Positions 7,529-20,050 of a DNA stretch of 64,000 nucleotides are shown in pieces. A model generated the notes under the pieces. It ran no database searches, was not told where the DNA came from, and was given only the letters and a program-made list of their open reading frames with translations. Positions within the stretch are counted from its first letter, which is position 1, and each line of letters begins with the position of its first letter. The stretch comes from Candidatus Sulfopaludibacter sp. SbA3 (lineage in GTDB: Bacteria > Acidobacteriota > Terriglobia > 20CM-2-55-15): positions 1 to 64,000 of the forward strand of contig CAMBFR010000004.1 in NCBI GenBank assembly GCA_945865815.1. Direction: 5' to 3'. The position numbers and the translations under genes were made by a program.

Positions 7529-9882
7529 ATTCCTGATGTTTGAAGTTTGCAACCGAGGAGCGCAATCAATGCCAACAGGTATACACAAAGTCCGGCGACC
7601 AGCGTAGCAGTAACTCCCCAGAAGATTGCGATGAAAACAGCCAGCACGGAAGAGATCACCGAGAACGCCCCGTTGATGCCCCAGTACCAGGCCGTCGGCG
7701 CACCATCCCGATGAGAGGCGAGCTTGATTCCGACGGGAAACGCCATGCCCATCAGGAATCCGGAGGGAAACAACATTGCCGCCGATACTGCAATTCGAAC
7801 CGCGGTTGACGAGGCAACGAACGCGCGGGTGACCGGCGGGCTCAAAACGATGAACAGTCCGAGCGCCACGGGGAGCGCCCAAATGAGGCCTCCCATCCGA
7901 TGTGAGGAAAGGCTTCCCAGGCTCGATGACACAAGAAGTACGAAAAGAACCACGGTCAGGCCATAAATGGGATGACCCAGAAACACGATGAGACGCTCCA
8001 GCTGGCCGATCTCCACCAACATGAAGGCGAGTCCGATGGCGGCGAAATAGACCATCAGCGCCCCGGACCGGCTGTCGCGGACCTGCCTGCGCAACGCCAG
8101 CGGTATGCCAATCGCAACGAGACTCAGAATACTGACTACCCCCAGCAACGCTCCGAGCACCCGGACGGCCTTGAGATTGGTTTCATTCATCCCCTGGTAC
8201 GTCGAAGCTTTCAGCAGGTCTCCGGCGCGCAGCATGTGGAAGAAAAACGGCGTGTCGTCGGTTGGCGCTTCGATGTTCAAAGGATATTGCCGGATCAGTT
8301 CGTCGTACTTTTCGCGTGTGGCGATCGCCGCAAACTCGGGCCGCTCCGCAAATCGTGGCGTAAGGACGGGCACGAATTCCATCGATCGTGAAATGTCCAT
8401 CAGCGCGCCGATCTCTGCATCGACGAATGGCCTGCGTGACACAAGAATCGTGGCCACGCTGTATTCGCCTGTCTCGGAGCTGTCCTGTTTACGGATGATG
8501 ATGATGTGTTGCCGGGGATCGGAAACGCCCATCTCGATAAGAGAAGATGTTGCCAGCGCCGCCAGTCTCAGCGTTTCGGCGGGCTGCGCTTCGTAGTACC
8601 AGCGCGACATCGTGAGAATCCCGTCGCCGGTGAGATGATTGAGAAACGTAAGCCATGCTTCCTTCGTGTAGAGCCCGTTCTCGGTGAGCACATACGCGCC
8701 GGCCGAACTGGCCGCCCACGTGTCGATCAGAGACGCCTGGATGATGCCGAACTTCTCCTCGGACCGCGCGATATAGCTCCTCGCCTCGTCGTGAACGAGC
8801 GATACAGAAGGGATCTTGCCGAGATTTCCGGAGTAGCCGGCGAAACGCTCCGTAAGTACCGAAAGAATATCCGGATTGATCTCGACACCGACCACACGCT
8901 TCTGCCCGAACGCCAGCGCCGCAAGAATGTCCCGGCCGCCGCCGACTCCGATGACAAGCACCGAAGTGTCTTTCCGCAAATAGTGCGCAAGGGCGGTGAC
9001 GTCGTACTTCAGGTGCTCGAGGCGGTCCGGATTGCCGTCGAATTTCGTGATCACCGTTGCTGCCCCGGAATCGATGTTCAGGTACAACTGTTCCGACTTG
9101 TATGGCGGCCGGTACGCCGGACTCATTCCCCATCCAAATGGATCGCTTCCCGTTTCACGAACATGGATCCGCGACAGGGCGTTCCACTTCTCATAAAGCC
9201 CGCCGCCGCGGTTTCGCCCGCCTTTGATCCATTGAATGTCGATGAACCTGGCGGACTGATTGACGCCGGCCACTATCAGCAAAACAAGAGCGATGGCGGC
9301 GGTGGTCCACTGCAGGCGCGGTCTATGACCGCGCACCGCCATGGCGAATGCGCAGGCGCCGAGGGCCGCGATTCCCGCATTCAGGATCACGGCCGTCGGC
9401 GCATGGATGTTGTTCAGGATTGGAATTGTCAGGACGCAGCCCGCAGCCGATCCCGCCAGGTCCGCGGCGTATAGGGCCCCGGTGTGTGCGGGAAATCTGG
9501 TCAGGGCAACGCAGACCACGATGCCCGCAAAAACGAAAGGAACGGCGATAATCGTGAACGCCAGGACGGTCCAGGCTAACCGGGTTTCAGGATCGGCTGG
9601 AATGCTTAACTGGACTACAAAGCAGGCCGCGCTGCTCAGCGCAAACAGAAGACCGGTATTCGCAAGCGTCAGGTGGGCATTGCGGCGCCGCATCACTTCC
9701 ACCAGAACGGCCCCGGCGGCGAGGCCGAACATGGCCAGGGATATGGCCATGAACGCGAAGTGATACCACATCGTGACGCTGAAGATGCGCGTCAGGAACA
9801 GTTCGAGTTGCAGAAGCGAAAGAGTGGTAAGAAACAGGCCCGCGTATGTCCAGCCGCCGGGATCAGTATGAGAAGATGACAC
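7525..9882 (-). CDS. membrane-bound spermidine synthase-like protein
   Basis: This 785-residue protein has a membrane block at each end. About six N-terminal spans lead to a central SAM/dcSAM-binding Rossmann domain (VIGVGGGRDILAAL, VVGVEINPDI, HDEARSYI, about residues 300-450), and six or seven C-terminal spans follow (about 590-780). It differs from the 2777-5236 protein, which has its synthase domain at the C terminus. The start is GTG, overlapping the end of the upstream beta-barrel gene by 20 nt. Coupling to an M28 peptidase is unusual for a polyamine enzyme and suggests an envelope role; the reaction is unknown. Confidence 0.7.
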   Translation of the reverse strand: MSSSHTDPGGWTYAGLFLTTLSLLQLELFLTRIFSVTMWYHFAFMAISLAMFGLAAGAVLVEVMRRRNAHLTLANTGLLFALSSAACFVVQLSIPADPETRLAWTVLAFTIIAVPFVFAGIVVCVALTRFPAHTGALYAADLAGSAAGCVLTIPILNNIHAPTAVILNAGIAALGACAFAMAVRGHRPRLQWTTAAIALVLLIVAGVNQSARFIDIQWIKGGRNRGGGLYEKWNALSRIHVRETGSDPFGWGMSPAYRPPYKSEQLYLNIDSGAATVITKFDGNPDRLEHLKYDVTALAHYLRKDTSVLVIGVGGGRDILAALAFGQKRVVGVEINPDILSVLTERFAGYSGNLGKIPSVSLVHDEARSYIARSEEKFGIIQASLIDTWAASSAGAYVLTENGLYTKEAWLTFLNHLTGDGILTMSRWYYEAQPAETLRLAALATSSLIEMGVSDPRQHIIIIRKQDSSETGEYSVATILVSRRPFVDAEIGALMDISRSMEFVPVLTPRFAERPEFAAIATREKYDELIRQYPLNIEAPTDDTPFFFHMLRAGDLLKASTYQGMNETNLKAVRVLGALLGVVSILSLVAIGIPLALRRQVRDSRSGALMVYFAAIGLAFMLVEIGQLERLIVFLGHPIYGLTVVLFVLLVSSSLGSLSSHRMGGLIWALPVALGLFIVLSPPVTRAFVASSTAVRIAVSAAMLFPSGFLMGMAFPVGIKLASHRDGAPTAWYWGINGAFSVISSVLAVFIAIFWGVTATLVAGLCVYLLALIALLGCKLQTSGI

Positions 9883-10429
9883 CCACGCTCACCTCGGCGA
9901 TGTTCAGCGTTCCAGCCTCAATCGACGATCCACTGCGCTGTACGCTGGGAATCGTGTAGCCGCGAATGTCGAAACGGATTCCAACCGGTCCCGCAGGAAG
10001 GATTTTCACGCCCCCACCATAGTTGATGGCGAACTTCCTGCCGAGATCCACAACCGAGTTGCCCATTGTAAAAACGGCTCCAACACCGACGGTTCCGTAA
10101 GGGCGAACGACCGGCAAAGGCGCCTGAACAATCAGATTGCTGTGGTACAGGATGGCCTTGCGGCTGCTCTCGATGAAATTCGGAGTGTACGCCAGCGTAT
10201 GTTCCGACCCGACCACCCTGCCCTTGCCATACCGGATGCCGAACACTCCAAAATTTCTCGGATCGAACGTTTGCTTAGCAGCCTGCCCCAGCTGACCAGT
10301 CGTGCCCGTGTCCAGGGTCACCATGCCCTGGCGCTGAAAGCCGCCATACAGCGTCAGGTCGCTCGCATCCACAGGCATTGCCGTCAACAACAACGCAATC
10401 AAGAAGAGAAAAGATCCCAAGGTTTTCAT
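9863..10429 (-). CDS. outer-membrane beta-barrel protein
   Basis: The 188-residue protein has a clear signal peptide (MKTLGSFLFLIALLLTAMPVDA-S) followed by alternating amphipathic beta-strands and a C-terminal aromatic residue (..SVGVIFSY), the hallmark of outer-membrane insertion by BamA. It resembles small OmpA/OmpW-like barrels. Its last third (NYGGGVKI..GIRFDIRGYTI) is similar to the barrel at 28303-29034 in this window, so the two are paralogues. It is first in a minus-strand operon with the membrane synthase and the M28 peptidase. The ligand is unknown. Confidence 0.7.
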   Translation of the reverse strand: MKTLGSFLFLIALLLTAMPVDASDLTLYGGFQRQGMVTLDTGTTGQLGQAAKQTFDPRNFGVFGIRYGKGRVVGSEHTLAYTPNFIESSRKAILYHSNLIVQAPLPVVRPYGTVGVGAVFTMGNSVVDLGRKFAINYGGGVKILPAGPVGIRFDIRGYTIPSVQRSGSSIEAGTLNIAEVSVGVIFSY

Positions 10430-10467
10430 CCTGCGACTTTATAATCTGTGCCGGAGTGAGGCAAGCG

Positions 10468-12177
10468 ATGATTCGTGATCGGTTTGGCGGCCCAGTCTCG
10501 ATCCTGTTTTTTGCAGCTGGCATTTTTCTTGTCGCTTTCATCCCCACTCCCGCATTGGCGCAGGTTGAAGAAGGCCGCGCGGCGATCGGGCGGGGCGAGT
10601 TCATCCGCGCCGTCGAAATTCTTTCCGCCGCACTGGCGGTCAACCCGGCTTCCGATACCTATCTCTATCTTGCCGTCGCGCACGGAAACATGCGCGACTA
10701 CGACAAGGCCCAAACAGTGCTTCAGGAAGCACTCGGCCGTTATCCCCAGGACACGCGGTTCCACAACGAACTCGCCGGGGTCCATCTGGCAAAGCGGGAT
10801 GTGGAAATGGCGCGCTCGGCGCTTCGCAACTCGCTTGCCGTGGATCCGGACAATGCTTACGCGTCGGACCTGCTTGCCAATATCGATATGTCCGAAGGCA
10901 AGGTTCAGGCCGCGCTGCAATCCTGGAATAAGACGGGGCGGCCCGTCATCGACGACATTCTCCACAACTACTACCTGGATTTCACGAACCACCTGGTGCG
11001 CAAAGCCACGGCGTTTCAACCCGCCGGAGTGCTTCGTTATGAGGAGTGGAAAACGACCGAAGCCAGGCTGCTGGAGGCAGGGAGCTTTTCGAACGTTGGA
11101 ATCGAAATTGAGCCGGCGCTGATTCCCGATCGCTACAATGCGATCATCCGCACAACGTCGAAGACAAACTCCTTCACCAACATCCTTTTTAATCTTGTAA
11201 AGGGTGCGCCGGTCGAAACGGCCAACCTGGATCTGTGGAACCTCCGGGACAGCGGCATCAACTTCAATTCGTCCTATCGATGGGATCCGGACCGGCGGCG
11301 CGCGGAAGGCCGGCTGAGAATTCCCTTGCCGCTGCCGGGCATTCTCTTTCTCGATCTTGGACAGACGTGGCGGTCCGAGCGATGGGACCTGTCGCCCGTG
11401 ATCCGCAGTGAATCGCTGCCCCGCGCCCGGTTCAACTACAAGGCCAACGCGCTCAGACTGAATCTCCGCCACATTCCTCACTATCGGTTTCTGATTGGCG
11501 CCGGCTTCGAGTACATCAATCGGGACGCCACGGGCGATTTGCCCGAGGTCTTCACCGATGGCCGCAATACCGGGCGATTCACGTTCGAAACCAGTCTGCG
11601 CCTGGCTGACCGGCCTCTTTACCAGAATCGATTTCGGATCGAAGGTTTTGCCGCCCGCAAATCGATCCTCGGGGATTTCGATTACACGGGCGGCACGGCC
11701 GAATTGAACAATCGTTTTACGCTGTCGAAGGATAAAGAGGCCTTTCTGGATTGGTCATTGAAGGCGGGCACAGCGCGAGGGTCGCTTCCCATAGAGGACT
11801 ATTTCGTGCTGGGCATCGAAACCCATCCGCGAAACCTGCTTCGGGGCCACGGCATTGCAGATCACGGCCGGTATGGGAACGGACCGATGGGAACGGACTT
11901 TCTGCTGGCCAACTTCGACATCGAACGCCGCCTGCGGACGATACCGCTCTTCAATACGCTTAATCTTCCGTACCTCACGATCAAACCCGAACTCTTCGTC
12001 GACGTGGCCATGACTTTCGACCGGCGCCGGATTTTCCAACAAGGCAGGCTCCTGGTCGACACCGGCGCCGGCCTGAAGTTCGAAACCCGGACCGCCGCGT
12101 TCAACCTCATCTACGGCCGGTCGCTGCGCGACGGCACGGGCGTGTTGTACGGGTATATCGAGAAAGTGCTCTGGTAA
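10468..12177 (+). CDS. TPR protein with C-terminal beta-barrel
   Basis: The 569-residue protein has a signal peptide ending ..PTPALAQ (about residue 32), about four TPR-like helical pairs (35-200) and a long beta-rich region (about 230-569) that ends in a terminal aromatic residue (YIEKVLW), as outer-membrane barrels do. It may be an envelope assembly or export factor in which a periplasmic TPR arm feeds a barrel. I chose the ATG at 10468, preceded by GGAGTGAGG, because the ORF-track start lies inside the divergent gene. It is transcribed divergently from the small barrel gene, 38 nt away. Confidence 0.65.
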   Translation: MIRDRFGGPVSILFFAAGIFLVAFIPTPALAQVEEGRAAIGRGEFIRAVEILSAALAVNPASDTYLYLAVAHGNMRDYDKAQTVLQEALGRYPQDTRFHNELAGVHLAKRDVEMARSALRNSLAVDPDNAYASDLLANIDMSEGKVQAALQSWNKTGRPVIDDILHNYYLDFTNHLVRKATAFQPAGVLRYEEWKTTEARLLEAGSFSNVGIEIEPALIPDRYNAIIRTTSKTNSFTNILFNLVKGAPVETANLDLWNLRDSGINFNSSYRWDPDRRRAEGRLRIPLPLPGILFLDLGQTWRSERWDLSPVIRSESLPRARFNYKANALRLNLRHIPHYRFLIGAGFEYINRDATGDLPEVFTDGRNTGRFTFETSLRLADRPLYQNRFRIEGFAARKSILGDFDYTGGTAELNNRFTLSKDKEAFLDWSLKAGTARGSLPIEDYFVLGIETHPRNLLRGHGIADHGRYGNGPMGTDFLLANFDIERRLRTIPLFNTLNLPYLTIKPELFVDVAMTFDRRRIFQQGRLLVDTGAGLKFETRTAAFNLIYGRSLRDGTGVLYGYIEKVLW

Positions 12178-12240
12178 GTTCCTGGTCAAAACATCCAACC
12201 GAAATTAGCGCGTTCGGATCTCCTGTGAAATAATCCCCGC

Positions 12241-13029
12241 ATGCGAAACTCCATCATTTTGCTTTTGGCCGGCTTGCTGTCTGTTCCTGCTGCGGCCCAA
12301 TCTCCCGCTGCAACACTGGCGCCTACCGGCACACTGCGCGCCGTATTCCTGGGTACGAATCCGGTACATGCTCGCGTGGACCCGCAGACAGGCGCGATCA
12401 CGGGTCCTGTCGCGGATCTGGTGAAGGAACTCGCCCGACAACTGGGCGTTCCATACACACTCATACCGGCGCCGAACCCGGCCGGCGTTATCGATCATCT
12501 GAAAAAGCGCCTGGTCGATATCGGCTTCATCGCATATGACGAAAGTCGCGCGCAGGAAGTGGATTTCGCCGGGCCCTTCGCCCTGATGCACAGCAGTTAC
12601 ATCGTTCGCGCGGATTCCCCGATTCAAAAGGCCGCCGATGCCGATCGTCCAGGCGTGCAGATCGGCGTGGCGAGAGGCCAGAGCCAGCAGATATTCATCA
12701 GCGCCAATATAAAGAACGCCGGCGTGAAGGTATTCGAGACGATGCCGCTCCAGGCGGAACTCGAGCGTTTGATAACGAGCGGCGAAATACACGCTTTCGG
12801 CGTAAACACCCAGCGCGCCGTTGACGCGGCCGCCGCGTCCTCCAGACTTCGCGCGCTGCCCGACAGTTTTCTTGGCGTGGAACAGTCATTCGCGGTGGAG
12901 AAAGGAAACGCTGCGAAGGCGGCCGCGATCAATCGGTTTGTCGACGCCCTCCGAGCGTCCGGTTTCATCAAGGCTTCCATAGAGCGTGCGAATCTCGCGG
13001 GGGTCGATGTAGCCTCCCCGCGAAAGTAG
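12241..13029 (+). CDS. periplasmic solute-binding protein (SBP family 3)
   Basis: The 262-residue protein has a signal peptide (MRNSIILLLAGLLSVPAAAQ) and the two-lobed family 3 ABC-transporter receptor fold: LRAVFLGTNPVHARV, a GPVADLVKELARQLGVPYTLIP helix, DIGFIAYDESRAQEVDFAGPF, and the second lobe from about residue 135. Family members bind polar amino acids or similar small ligands. No permease or ATPase is nearby, so it is an orphan receptor that may serve a distant transporter or act in sensing. The stop is followed by a very long palindrome. Confidence 0.75.
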   Translation: MRNSIILLLAGLLSVPAAAQSPAATLAPTGTLRAVFLGTNPVHARVDPQTGAITGPVADLVKELARQLGVPYTLIPAPNPAGVIDHLKKRLVDIGFIAYDESRAQEVDFAGPFALMHSSYIVRADSPIQKAADADRPGVQIGVARGQSQQIFISANIKNAGVKVFETMPLQAELERLITSGEIHAFGVNTQRAVDAAAASSRLRALPDSFLGVEQSFAVEKGNAAKAAAINRFVDALRASGFIKASIERANLAGVDVASPRK

Positions 13030-13061
13030 TTCCGAATCAGCGGTTAGCGGCGCCCTAGAGC

Positions 13062-13224
13062 ATATTTTGAAATTGGACGAATCCTGCAGCTCAAGTCCGA
13101 GATCCGAAATTTTCAATTGGACCGGCGATCCTCCCCGAAACGACGGCTCGTGGCTCATGCCGTCCAATCTGATATTTCGGGATTTCAGATTTGAGCTGCA
13201 GGATTCGTCCAATTTCAAAATCTC
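13062..13224. repeat. 160-bp palindrome with about 60-bp arms
   Basis: The outer ~31 bp of each arm (ATTTTGAAATTGGACGAATC...) match perfectly and the inner ~30 bp imperfectly, around a loop of about 30 nt. It sits between convergent genes, where it could act as a terminator, but it is far longer than a terminator needs to be and looks like a mobile or REPIN-type element. Confidence 0.75.
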
Positions 13225-13274
13225 CCTTTGATGCCCCAAATCCAGGACGGTAGTTTCTTGCACAAAGCTCTCCT

Positions 13275-14348
13275 TCACCTGAATCTCTCCCATTGCCGCT
13301 CGGTCGCAACCGCGAGCAGCACAACCTGCGAATAGCTTCGAATCCCTTCGTCGACGTTGTTGGCTTTCAGATACCAGTCCAGAACCGCAGTCTGCAGACT
13401 GCTGACCCATCGAACCTGCTGCGACCGCCGCCGCTCTGCGATGCGTAGCATGTCCTGGCGGGGGCCTTCATCGATCAGTGCGTCGGCGTCGCGATTTCGC
13501 AGGTAGAACCACAGATTCAGCCAGCCGCTGTACTGCAGGCGTGGGTCGCCTGAGACAAGCGTTGCGAGGACGGCAACAAAGTTGGCATCGCCTTCGTTGG
13601 GATACCCGCGCACGTGAGCCAGCTCGTGCGCGATCACAAACGGACGCTCGATCTCGAGCAGGCCGTTACTGATGATCGGCTCATGGCTGAAGGGGTTGAA
13701 CAGGCCGTCTACACCTGCCATTTGAAACCAGGCATTCGCCAGCCGCGAGGTTTTCACGATCCGGGCGGCAGGCCAGCCCGACCCCCAGCCCGAACCATGG
13801 ATGACCTCCACAACCCGCCCCACTCGATCGGCGGCCGCAGATCGGACCTGCTGGTCGTCGTATTCCGAATTTGCCAACTCGCGATAGAGCCGGTTGATCT
13901 CTCCGGCAGCCGTGTTTCTAAACGCCTCGACCGGGGCTTCCACGGCGTCTGAAACCTCGACATTCAACCTGGCCGACAGCGCCGGCCGATGGTAGTTCAG
14001 TCCCCACGACCAGAAGAAAACCAGGTAAGCCCCAGCCACCACGCCGGAGAGTAAACGATACTTTCGGCGGTAAACCGTCCAGCCGGCGAATGGGATACCG
14101 GCGAGCAGCGCCGTGTCCAGCCAGGCAAAAGGAACCATGTCGGCCAGCAGGCCGAAGCTATAAGAGATGATGGGAAAGATCCCGTGAGCGTACCAGTTCT
14201 CGACCAGGACCGGTGGGAAGACTCCGGCCCAGGAGCATATGAAGGTCAGTAGAGCCAACAGAACAAGAACCGAGGCAAGGCCGCCATTCCTGACGGTTAC
14301 CCGAATGTTAGATACCCTCAATTTCTCCTTGACCGTGGAAGAGACCAT
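13275..14348 (-). CDS. DUF3810-like membrane metalloprotease candidate
   Basis: The 357-residue protein has three or four N-terminal membrane spans (about 22-120). An extracytoplasmic domain follows, with a zinc-peptidase signature HELAHVRGYPNEGDANF (about residue 237), giving two His ligands, the catalytic Glu and a downstream Glu/Asn. This layout matches DUF3810. The domain is proteolytic by motif; no substrate is known. It is transcribed divergently from the M23 peptidase gene, which hints at a cell-wall or envelope role. Confidence 0.7.
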   Translation of the reverse strand: MVSSTVKEKLRVSNIRVTVRNGGLASVLVLLALLTFICSWAGVFPPVLVENWYAHGIFPIISYSFGLLADMVPFAWLDTALLAGIPFAGWTVYRRKYRLLSGVVAGAYLVFFWSWGLNYHRPALSARLNVEVSDAVEAPVEAFRNTAAGEINRLYRELANSEYDDQQVRSAAADRVGRVVEVIHGSGWGSGWPAARIVKTSRLANAWFQMAGVDGLFNPFSHEPIISNGLLEIERPFVIAHELAHVRGYPNEGDANFVAVLATLVSGDPRLQYSGWLNLWFYLRNRDADALIDEGPRQDMLRIAERRRSQQVRWVSSLQTAVLDWYLKANNVDEGIRSYSQVVLLAVATERQWERFR

Positions 14349-14470
14349 TTGCTACGATCCGCGGGTTCCTGAATCAACGATTTGCCATCAAGTCCTTCAA
14401 CATCAAATAAATACTGGTTACTCTAAAGGACTTTGGCCCTCTCGGGAAACTCACTATAAAGGAGTGACCA

Positions 14471-15373
14471 ATGGCCAAGCGGTTTTACACTTTCATTATC
14501 GTCCCGAACGCCAGTTCAGAGCTTCATAAACTCCGCGTTCCCGCCATTGTCATGTATGTCTTGGCCGCCATGGGCCTTATCTCATTCCTTGTAGTAGCAG
14601 GACTCGGTTTCAGTTACGCGAAGATGGCATTCACGGTCGCCGACTATACACAGATCGAGACCGAGAATACGCAGCTAAAGGTCGAAAAAAGAAATCTGGA
14701 AGTATCCACAGCCAAACTGACCTCGAAGATTTCGGACCTCGAAGCCCTTTCCGACCGGCTCATCAATCTGATAGGAAACGACGCCTGGACCAAGCGATTC
14801 GGCAAACTGAACATGCCGGCCGTTGGCGGTTCCAAAATCGATTATTCGACAGCCGACCTGCTCGAACCCTCCACCACGAAAGCCAACGTCGAATTGCTCA
14901 AAGATCGGACGGTCGAACTCGAAAGTGACCTCAAACTGCTCGAACAGGTGGCCGTTCGCCGAGATGGCATCATTCGGGCGACACCGACCATCTGGCCGGT
15001 GACCGGCCGCATCTCCAGCCATTACGGCAACCGCATGGACCCGTTTACCGGGGACAGGGAACTTCATATGGGCGTCGATATCGCAAGCCTCTACGGCACG
15101 GTCGTGCGCGCCCCGGCGGACGGAGCCGTGATATTCGCGCAGCGAAAAGCGGCGTATGGCAACCTCGTGATCCTCGACCACGGCAATGGCCTGACCACGC
15201 GCCTGGGGCACCTGGCTCGATTTGCCGTCCGGTCGGGACAGAAGATTCGCAAAGGCGACATCATTGGCCACGTCGGCACGACCGGACGAAGCACGGCTCC
15301 CCACCTCCACTACGAGGTGCGGTTCAATGACCACGCCGTGAATCCCAGAACCTACCTGCCCCAGGGGGACTAG
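14471..15373 (+). CDS. M23 (LytM) family murein endopeptidase
   Basis: The 300-residue protein has an N-terminal membrane anchor (about 24-50), a coiled coil (about 58-100, [18 protein letters not shown]) and a C-terminal M23 domain (about 175-290). Zinc ligands are H and D in HMGVDIA, and H in HLHYEV. It should cleave peptidoglycan cross-links or activate amidases, like NlpD/EnvC-type proteins. A strong AAAGGAGTG lies just before the ATG. No residue of the active site is missing, so it may be an active hydrolase. It lies upstream of secA, probably as a separate unit. Confidence 0.85.
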   Translation: MAKRFYTFIIVPNASSELHKLRVPAIVMYVLAAMGLISFLVVAGLGFSYAKMAFTVADYTQIETENTQLKVEKRNLEVSTAKLTSKISDLEALSDRLINLIGNDAWTKRFGKLNMPAVGGSKIDYSTADLLEPSTTKANVELLKDRTVELESDLKLLEQVAVRRDGIIRATPTIWPVTGRISSHYGNRMDPFTGDRELHMGVDIASLYGTVVRAPADGAVIFAQRKAAYGNLVILDHGNGLTTRLGHLARFAVRSGQKIRKGDIIGHVGTTGRSTAPHLHYEVRFNDHAVNPRTYLPQGD

Positions 15374-15382
15374 CCCCCACAC

Positions 15383-15410
15383 TGGGCGCCGGGCTGAAGC
15401 CCCGCGCCCA
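15383..15410. repeat. second copy of the GTGGGCG...CGCCCAC palindrome
   Basis: TGGGCGCCGGGCTGAAGCCC followed by CGCGCCCA repeats the element at 1865-1894 with the same GGGCTGAAGCCC core and slightly different arms. It lies between the M23 gene and secA. Confidence 0.6.
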
Positions 15411-15485
15411 CAGGCCATACCTACAACCTACAGCCGCTCACACTGCTGCCGTAGCGCCGTCTCCGGGGGCGTGTTAAACTTCTTC

Positions 15486-18145
<2,660 letters not shown>

Positions 18146-18149
<4 letters not shown>

Positions 18150-19612
18150 GCGACAAGAAAATTACCGGAGACGCCTATACCTTCGACGACGTGCTGATCA
18201 GTCCTCTGAAGTCGGAAGTCCTGCCTACCCAGGTTCAAACACAGACAAGGCTGACGAATCGAATAGAGCTGAATATTCCGGTCGTCAGCGCGGCAATGGA
18301 CACCGTGACCGAATCCAGGCTTGCCATCGCGCTTGCGCAGCAGGGCGGCATCGGCGTGATGCACAAGAACATGTCGATCGAGAAGCAGGGAGCTGAAGTC
18401 GACAAGGTCAAGCGGTCGGAAAGCGGCATGATCGTGGATCCCATCACGATGTCTCCGAACGACAAGATCGAAGATGCCGTGAAGCTGATGTCTCACTACA
18501 AGATCTCGGGCGTTCCGATCACCGAAAACGGGCGGCTCGTCGGGATTCTTACGAACCGGGACCTGCGGTTCGAGACACGATTTCACATGCCTATCCGCGA
18601 GGTCATGACGAAGGACGAACTCGTCACCGTTCCCGTTGGAACAACGCTGGAGGAAGCCCAGCGGATCCTGCATAAGCATCGCATCGAAAAACTTCTTGTC
18701 GTCGATAAGGACCAGCAGTTGAAGGGCCTCATCACGGTCAAGGACATCATGAAGAAGATCCGTTACCCGATGGCGGCCAAGGACGCCCAGGGACGCCTGC
18801 GCGTCGGCGCGGCGATCGGAGCCACGGGCGACTATCTCGAACGCGCCGCTGAACTGATTCGCGCGAAGACGGACGTCATTGTCATCGACACCGCGCATGG
18901 ACACTCGGTCCGTGTGCTGGAAGCGGTCCGGGAAGTGAAGCGCCGCTTCCCTGAACTCCAGTTGATCGCGGGCAATATCGCCACCGAAGAAGCGGCGCGC
19001 GACCTTATCTCCGCCGGCGCCGATGCCGTGAAAGTCGGAATGGGCCCCGGGTCGATCTGTACGACGCGCGTTGTCAGCGGAGTCGGCATGCCCCAGATAA
19101 CGGCCATTCTCAATTGCGCCCGCGCCACGCGCGAGGCAAAGGTTCCGCTCATCGCCGATGGCGGAATCAAGTTCTCGGGCGATATTACGAAGGCCCTCGC
19201 CGCCGGCGCGGACTGCGTGATGATCGGTTCCCTGTTCGCCGGGACGGATGAAAGCCCCGGCGAAACCATCCTGTATCAGGGCCGGACGTTCAAGTCCTAT
19301 CGTGGAATGGGATCGCTCGGCGCCATGCAGGAAGGAAGCCGCGACCGCTATGGCCAGGACCAGGAAGCGCCCGGGAAACTGGTCCCGGAAGGAATCGAAG
19401 GGCGCGTGGCCTACAAGGGACCGATCGCTTCAATGGTCACCCAGCTTGTCGGCGGCCTCCGGGCAGGAATGGGTTACTGCGGCGTCCGCACCATCGAAGA
19501 ACTGCAGAACAAGACTCACTTCGTCAAAATCACCGATGCCTCGCTTCGTGAAAGCCACGTCCACGACGTGTTCATCACCAAGGAAGCCCCGAACTACCAG
19601 TTGGACGAATAA
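18146..19612 (+). CDS. guaB: inosine-5'-monophosphate dehydrogenase
   Basis: This enzyme oxidises IMP to XMP with NAD+, the committed step of GMP synthesis. The 488 residues hold the split TIM barrel with two CBS domains inserted at about 95-210. The catalytic loop [15 protein letters not shown] contains the nucleophilic cysteine (about 305), and the flap follows ([13 protein letters not shown]). A TTG at 18146 overlapping the secA stop (TTGA), with GGGGTGA upstream, gives exactly the length of E. coli GuaB; the ORF-track ATG lies six codons earlier inside secA. Translation coupled to secA is an odd pairing. Confidence 0.95.
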
Positions 19613-19707
19613 ACAGCGGAAGCGGCGGGACTACCGAACTGCCGTAGCCCACAACACGTCCTCCATGCATACTAAATCCGCCCTTTGCTGGATTGCAGGA
19701 ATCCAGC

Positions 19708-20040
19708 GTGAAACTGCCCCATCGCGAAAAAGCTTACGTACCCATTGCCAAAGTGCGCGATTACTTGCTTGCCGAGAGACATCCGAAAGGCTGGTCAAAG
19801 GCCAAGCTCTTAAGGGCGTTGGGACACGACGAGCGCACAATTGACATAATCATTCAAAACTTGCTCGACATCGCTTACTCTCAAGAAGTCAGTGATACGT
19901 ATGAGTCACGGTATGGCATCAGCTACGTCGTTGACGGTTTCTTACAGACGCCGGCCGGCGTTTCAGTTCGGTTCAGAACAGTCTGGTGCATCGACAACGA
20001 CGGTGAGCGGCCCCGATTCGTGACGGGTTATCCACATTGA
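19708..20040 (+). CDS. DUF6883-like small protein, possible toxin
   Basis: From the GTG at 19708 the protein has 110 residues. VKLPHREKAYVPIAKVRDYLLAERHPKGWSKAKLL resembles DUF6883: an N-terminal strand and helix, then a compact beta sheet ending in FVTGYPH. DUF6883 proteins are often found beside DUF4926 proteins, as here (10 nt downstream), and the pair behaves in gene neighbourhoods like a small toxin-antitoxin or immunity module. That role is inference. The base composition is lower in GC than flanking secA/guaB, in keeping with transfer. Confidence 0.65.
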   Translation: MKLPHREKAYVPIAKVRDYLLAERHPKGWSKAKLLRALGHDERTIDIIIQNLLDIAYSQEVSDTYESRYGISYVVDGFLQTPAGVSVRFRTVWCIDNDGERPRFVTGYPH

Positions 20041-20050
20041 GGGAAAGGAA

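Noticed and set aside
10426-11481. 351-residue antisense ORF over the TPR/barrel gene
   Set aside because: It is a shadow with basic, low-complexity composition and no motif.
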